In this document: positions 5,941 through 7,213 of the stretch, one piece after another | Layout of the letters: every line of letters starts with the position of its first letter | Position numbering within the stretch: position 1 is the first letter of the stretch | Origin: Beijerinckiaceae bacterium | GTDB lineage: Bacteria > Pseudomonadota > Alphaproteobacteria > Rhizobiales > Beijerinckiaceae | Direction of reading: 5' to 3' | DNA: 7,213 nt | Assembly (NCBI GenBank): GCA_947458675.1 | Contig: CANHAW010000102.1 | Span: forward strand, 1-7,213 | The notes under the pieces: generated by a model | What the model was told of the DNA's origin: nothing | Databases searched by the model: none | The model's input: only the letters and a program-made list of their open reading frames with translations | Translations under genes and position numbers: made by a program

Positions 5941-7213
5941 ATGAACACTCATGCCAAACCGTCAAAGCTGATCAAGGGTGCGACCGGCGACTGGGAAGTG
6001 GTCGTCGGCATGGAAATCCATGCGCAGGTGACGTCGAATTCGAAGCTCTTCTCGGGCGCCTCGACAGCTTTCGGCGGCGAGCAGAACAGCCATGTGTCGC
6101 TGGTCGATGCGGCCATGCCGGGCATGCTGCCGGTGATCAACGAGGAATGCGTGAAGCAGGCGATCCGCACGGGGCTCGGCCTGAAGGCGCAGATCAATCT
6201 CTACTCGGTCTTCGACCGCAAGAATTATTTTTATCCCGATCTGCCTCAGGGATATCAGATCAGCCAATACAAGAGCCCGATCGTGGGCGAGGGCGAAGTC
6301 ATCGTCGATGTGACGCCGACGGAACAGATCCGCGTCGGCATCGAGCGGCTGCATCTCGAACAGGATGCAGGCAAGTCGCTGCATGACCAATCGGCAACCG
6401 AAAGCTTTGTCGATCTCAATCGCTCGGGCGTGGCCTTGATGGAGATTGTCTCCAAGCCGGATATCCGCTCGGCCGAAGAGGCGCGCGCCTATGTCTCGAA
6501 GCTGCGCACCATCCTGCGCTATCTGGGGACATGCGACGGCAATATGGAAGAAGGCAGCCTGCGCGCCGACGTCAATGTCTCGGTGCGTCGTCCCGGCGCG
6601 CCCTTGGGCACGCGCTGCGAGATCAAGAATGTGAACTCGATCCGCTTCATCGGCCAGGCGGTCGAAACTGAAGCGCGGCGGCAGATTGCCATTCTCGAGG
6701 ATGGCGGCAAGATCGATCAGGAAACGCGCCTCTTCGATCCTGCCAAGGGCGAAACCCGCGCCATGCGCTCGAAGGAAGAAGCGCATGACTACCGCTATTT
6801 CCCCGATCCAGACCTGCTGCCGCTCGAATTCGAGCAGGCTCTCGTCGATGCTCTGGCGCAAGGACTTCCCGAACTTCCCGACGACAAGCGCGCGCGCTTC
6901 ATCGCCGATTACGGGCTGCCTCCCTATGATGCCGGCGTGCTTGTGATGGAGCGCGAGGCGGCGGATTATTTTGAGGATGTCGCGCGCGGACGCGATGCCA
7001 AGGGGGCAGCGAATTGGGTGATCAACGAGCTGTTCGGCCGTCTCAACAAGGAAGGCAAGACGGTTGCAACATCGCCTGTCTCGGCAAACCAGCTTGGCGC
7101 CATCGTCGATCTGATTTCATCGGGCACGATCTCCGGCAAGATCGCGAAAGACCTTTTCGAGATCGTCTGGAGCGAGGGCGGCGATCCGAATGCGATCGTC
7201 GAACAGCGCGGCA
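5941..7213 (+). CDS. gatB: Asp-tRNA(Asn)/Glu-tRNA(Gln) amidotransferase subunit B, 3'-truncated by window
   Basis: The frame is open from ATG 5941 to the window end (424 codons plus one base). Full GatB is usually close to 490 residues, so roughly the last 70 are missing through the window boundary, not mutation. GatB is the kinase/transamidase subunit: it phosphorylates the misacylated Glu or Asp on tRNA and replaces the phosphate with ammonia from GatA. Visible blocks are [19 protein letters not shown] (21-39, metal-site His27), the PROSITE-type signature [18 protein letters not shown] (92-109), HLEQDAGKS (138-146), [18 protein letters not shown] (157-174), EIKNVNSI (227-234) and [12 protein letters not shown] (283-294). 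The helical and YqeY-type tail domains that contact tRNA begin around 300. GTG 5908 in frame is an alternative start, but ATG 5941 is better placed behind GGGG. It is the third gene of the gatCAB run. Confidence 0.96.
   Translation, partial: MNTHAKPSKLIKGATGDWEVVVGMEIHAQVTSNSKLFSGASTAFGGEQNSHVSLVDAAMPGMLPVINEECVKQAIRTGLGLKAQINLYSVFDRKNYFYPDLPQGYQISQYKSPIVGEGEVIVDVTPTEQIRVGIERLHLEQDAGKSLHDQSATESFVDLNRSGVALMEIVSKPDIRSAEEARAYVSKLRTILRYLGTCDGNMEEGSLRADVNVSVRRPGAPLGTRCEIKNVNSIRFIGQAVETEARRQIAILEDGGKIDQETRLFDPAKGETRAMRSKEEAHDYRYFPDPDLLPLEFEQALVDALAQGLPELPDDKRARFIADYGLPPYDAGVLVMEREAADYFEDVARGRDAKGAANWVINELFGRLNKEGKTVATSPVSANQLGAIVDLISSGTISGKIAKDLFEIVWSEGGDPNAIVEQRG

Noticed and set aside
5962..6861. 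A 299-codon open frame antisense to gatB
   Set aside because: It lies entirely opposite the strongly conserved gatB coding sequence. Long antisense frames are expected in G+C-rich genes with this codon use. It has no recognisable domain and no ribosome site that I can see.
1..7213. Search for tRNA, rRNA, riboswitch, insertion sequence or phage attachment site
   Set aside because: No cloverleaf, no terminal inverted repeats with a transposase, and no integrase or recognisable riboswitch core were seen on either strand by eye.

Overview
This window is ordinary chromosomal DNA from an alphaproteobacterium, most likely of the order Hyphomicrobiales (Rhizobiales). The evidence is the high G+C content, the codon use, the plsY-dprA pair, a complete-looking gatC-gatA-gatB run next to ruvX, and alphaproteobacterial-style promoter and Shine-Dalgarno spacing. 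The exact genus cannot be read from the sequence.

Layout: positions 1-158 hold the 3' end of plsY (membrane acyltransferase), followed on the same strand by dprA (236-1483, ssDNA/RecA loader). A small conserved-looking hypothetical gene of unknown function (1471-1746, minus) converges on dprA and overlaps its 3' end by 13 bp. Its start region lies inside a four-copy 14-bp tandem repeat. A divergent region of about 230 bp (1747-1975) contains that repeat and an 8-bp inverted repeat. It leads to a gene for a predicted exported Tyr/Gly-rich protein (1976-2626) with a glycine-zipper-like segment and a C-terminal pentapeptide repeat. A strong intrinsic terminator (2653-2683) follows and lies inside the last codons of the convergent ruvX gene (2649-3158, minus).

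Divergent from ruvX is a UPF0173-type MBL-fold hydrolase gene (3259-3957). A hairpin and a good sigma-70-like promoter (about 3995-4023) then precede gatC (4057-4344), gatA (4346-5866) and gatB (5941 to beyond the window edge).

Functionally, GatC, GatA and GatB form the tRNA-dependent amidotransferase that converts Glu-tRNA(Gln), and in many bacteria Asp-tRNA(Asn), to the correctly amidated species. DprA and RuvX act in DNA uptake/recombination and nucleic-acid processing. PlsY feeds phospholipid synthesis. The two unrecognised genes and their regulatory region (1471-2626) are the only accessory-looking part. I found no mobile element, CRISPR array, RNA gene or defence/toxin system, and nothing that amounts to a new multi-gene system. 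The findings below are local structures of modest interest.
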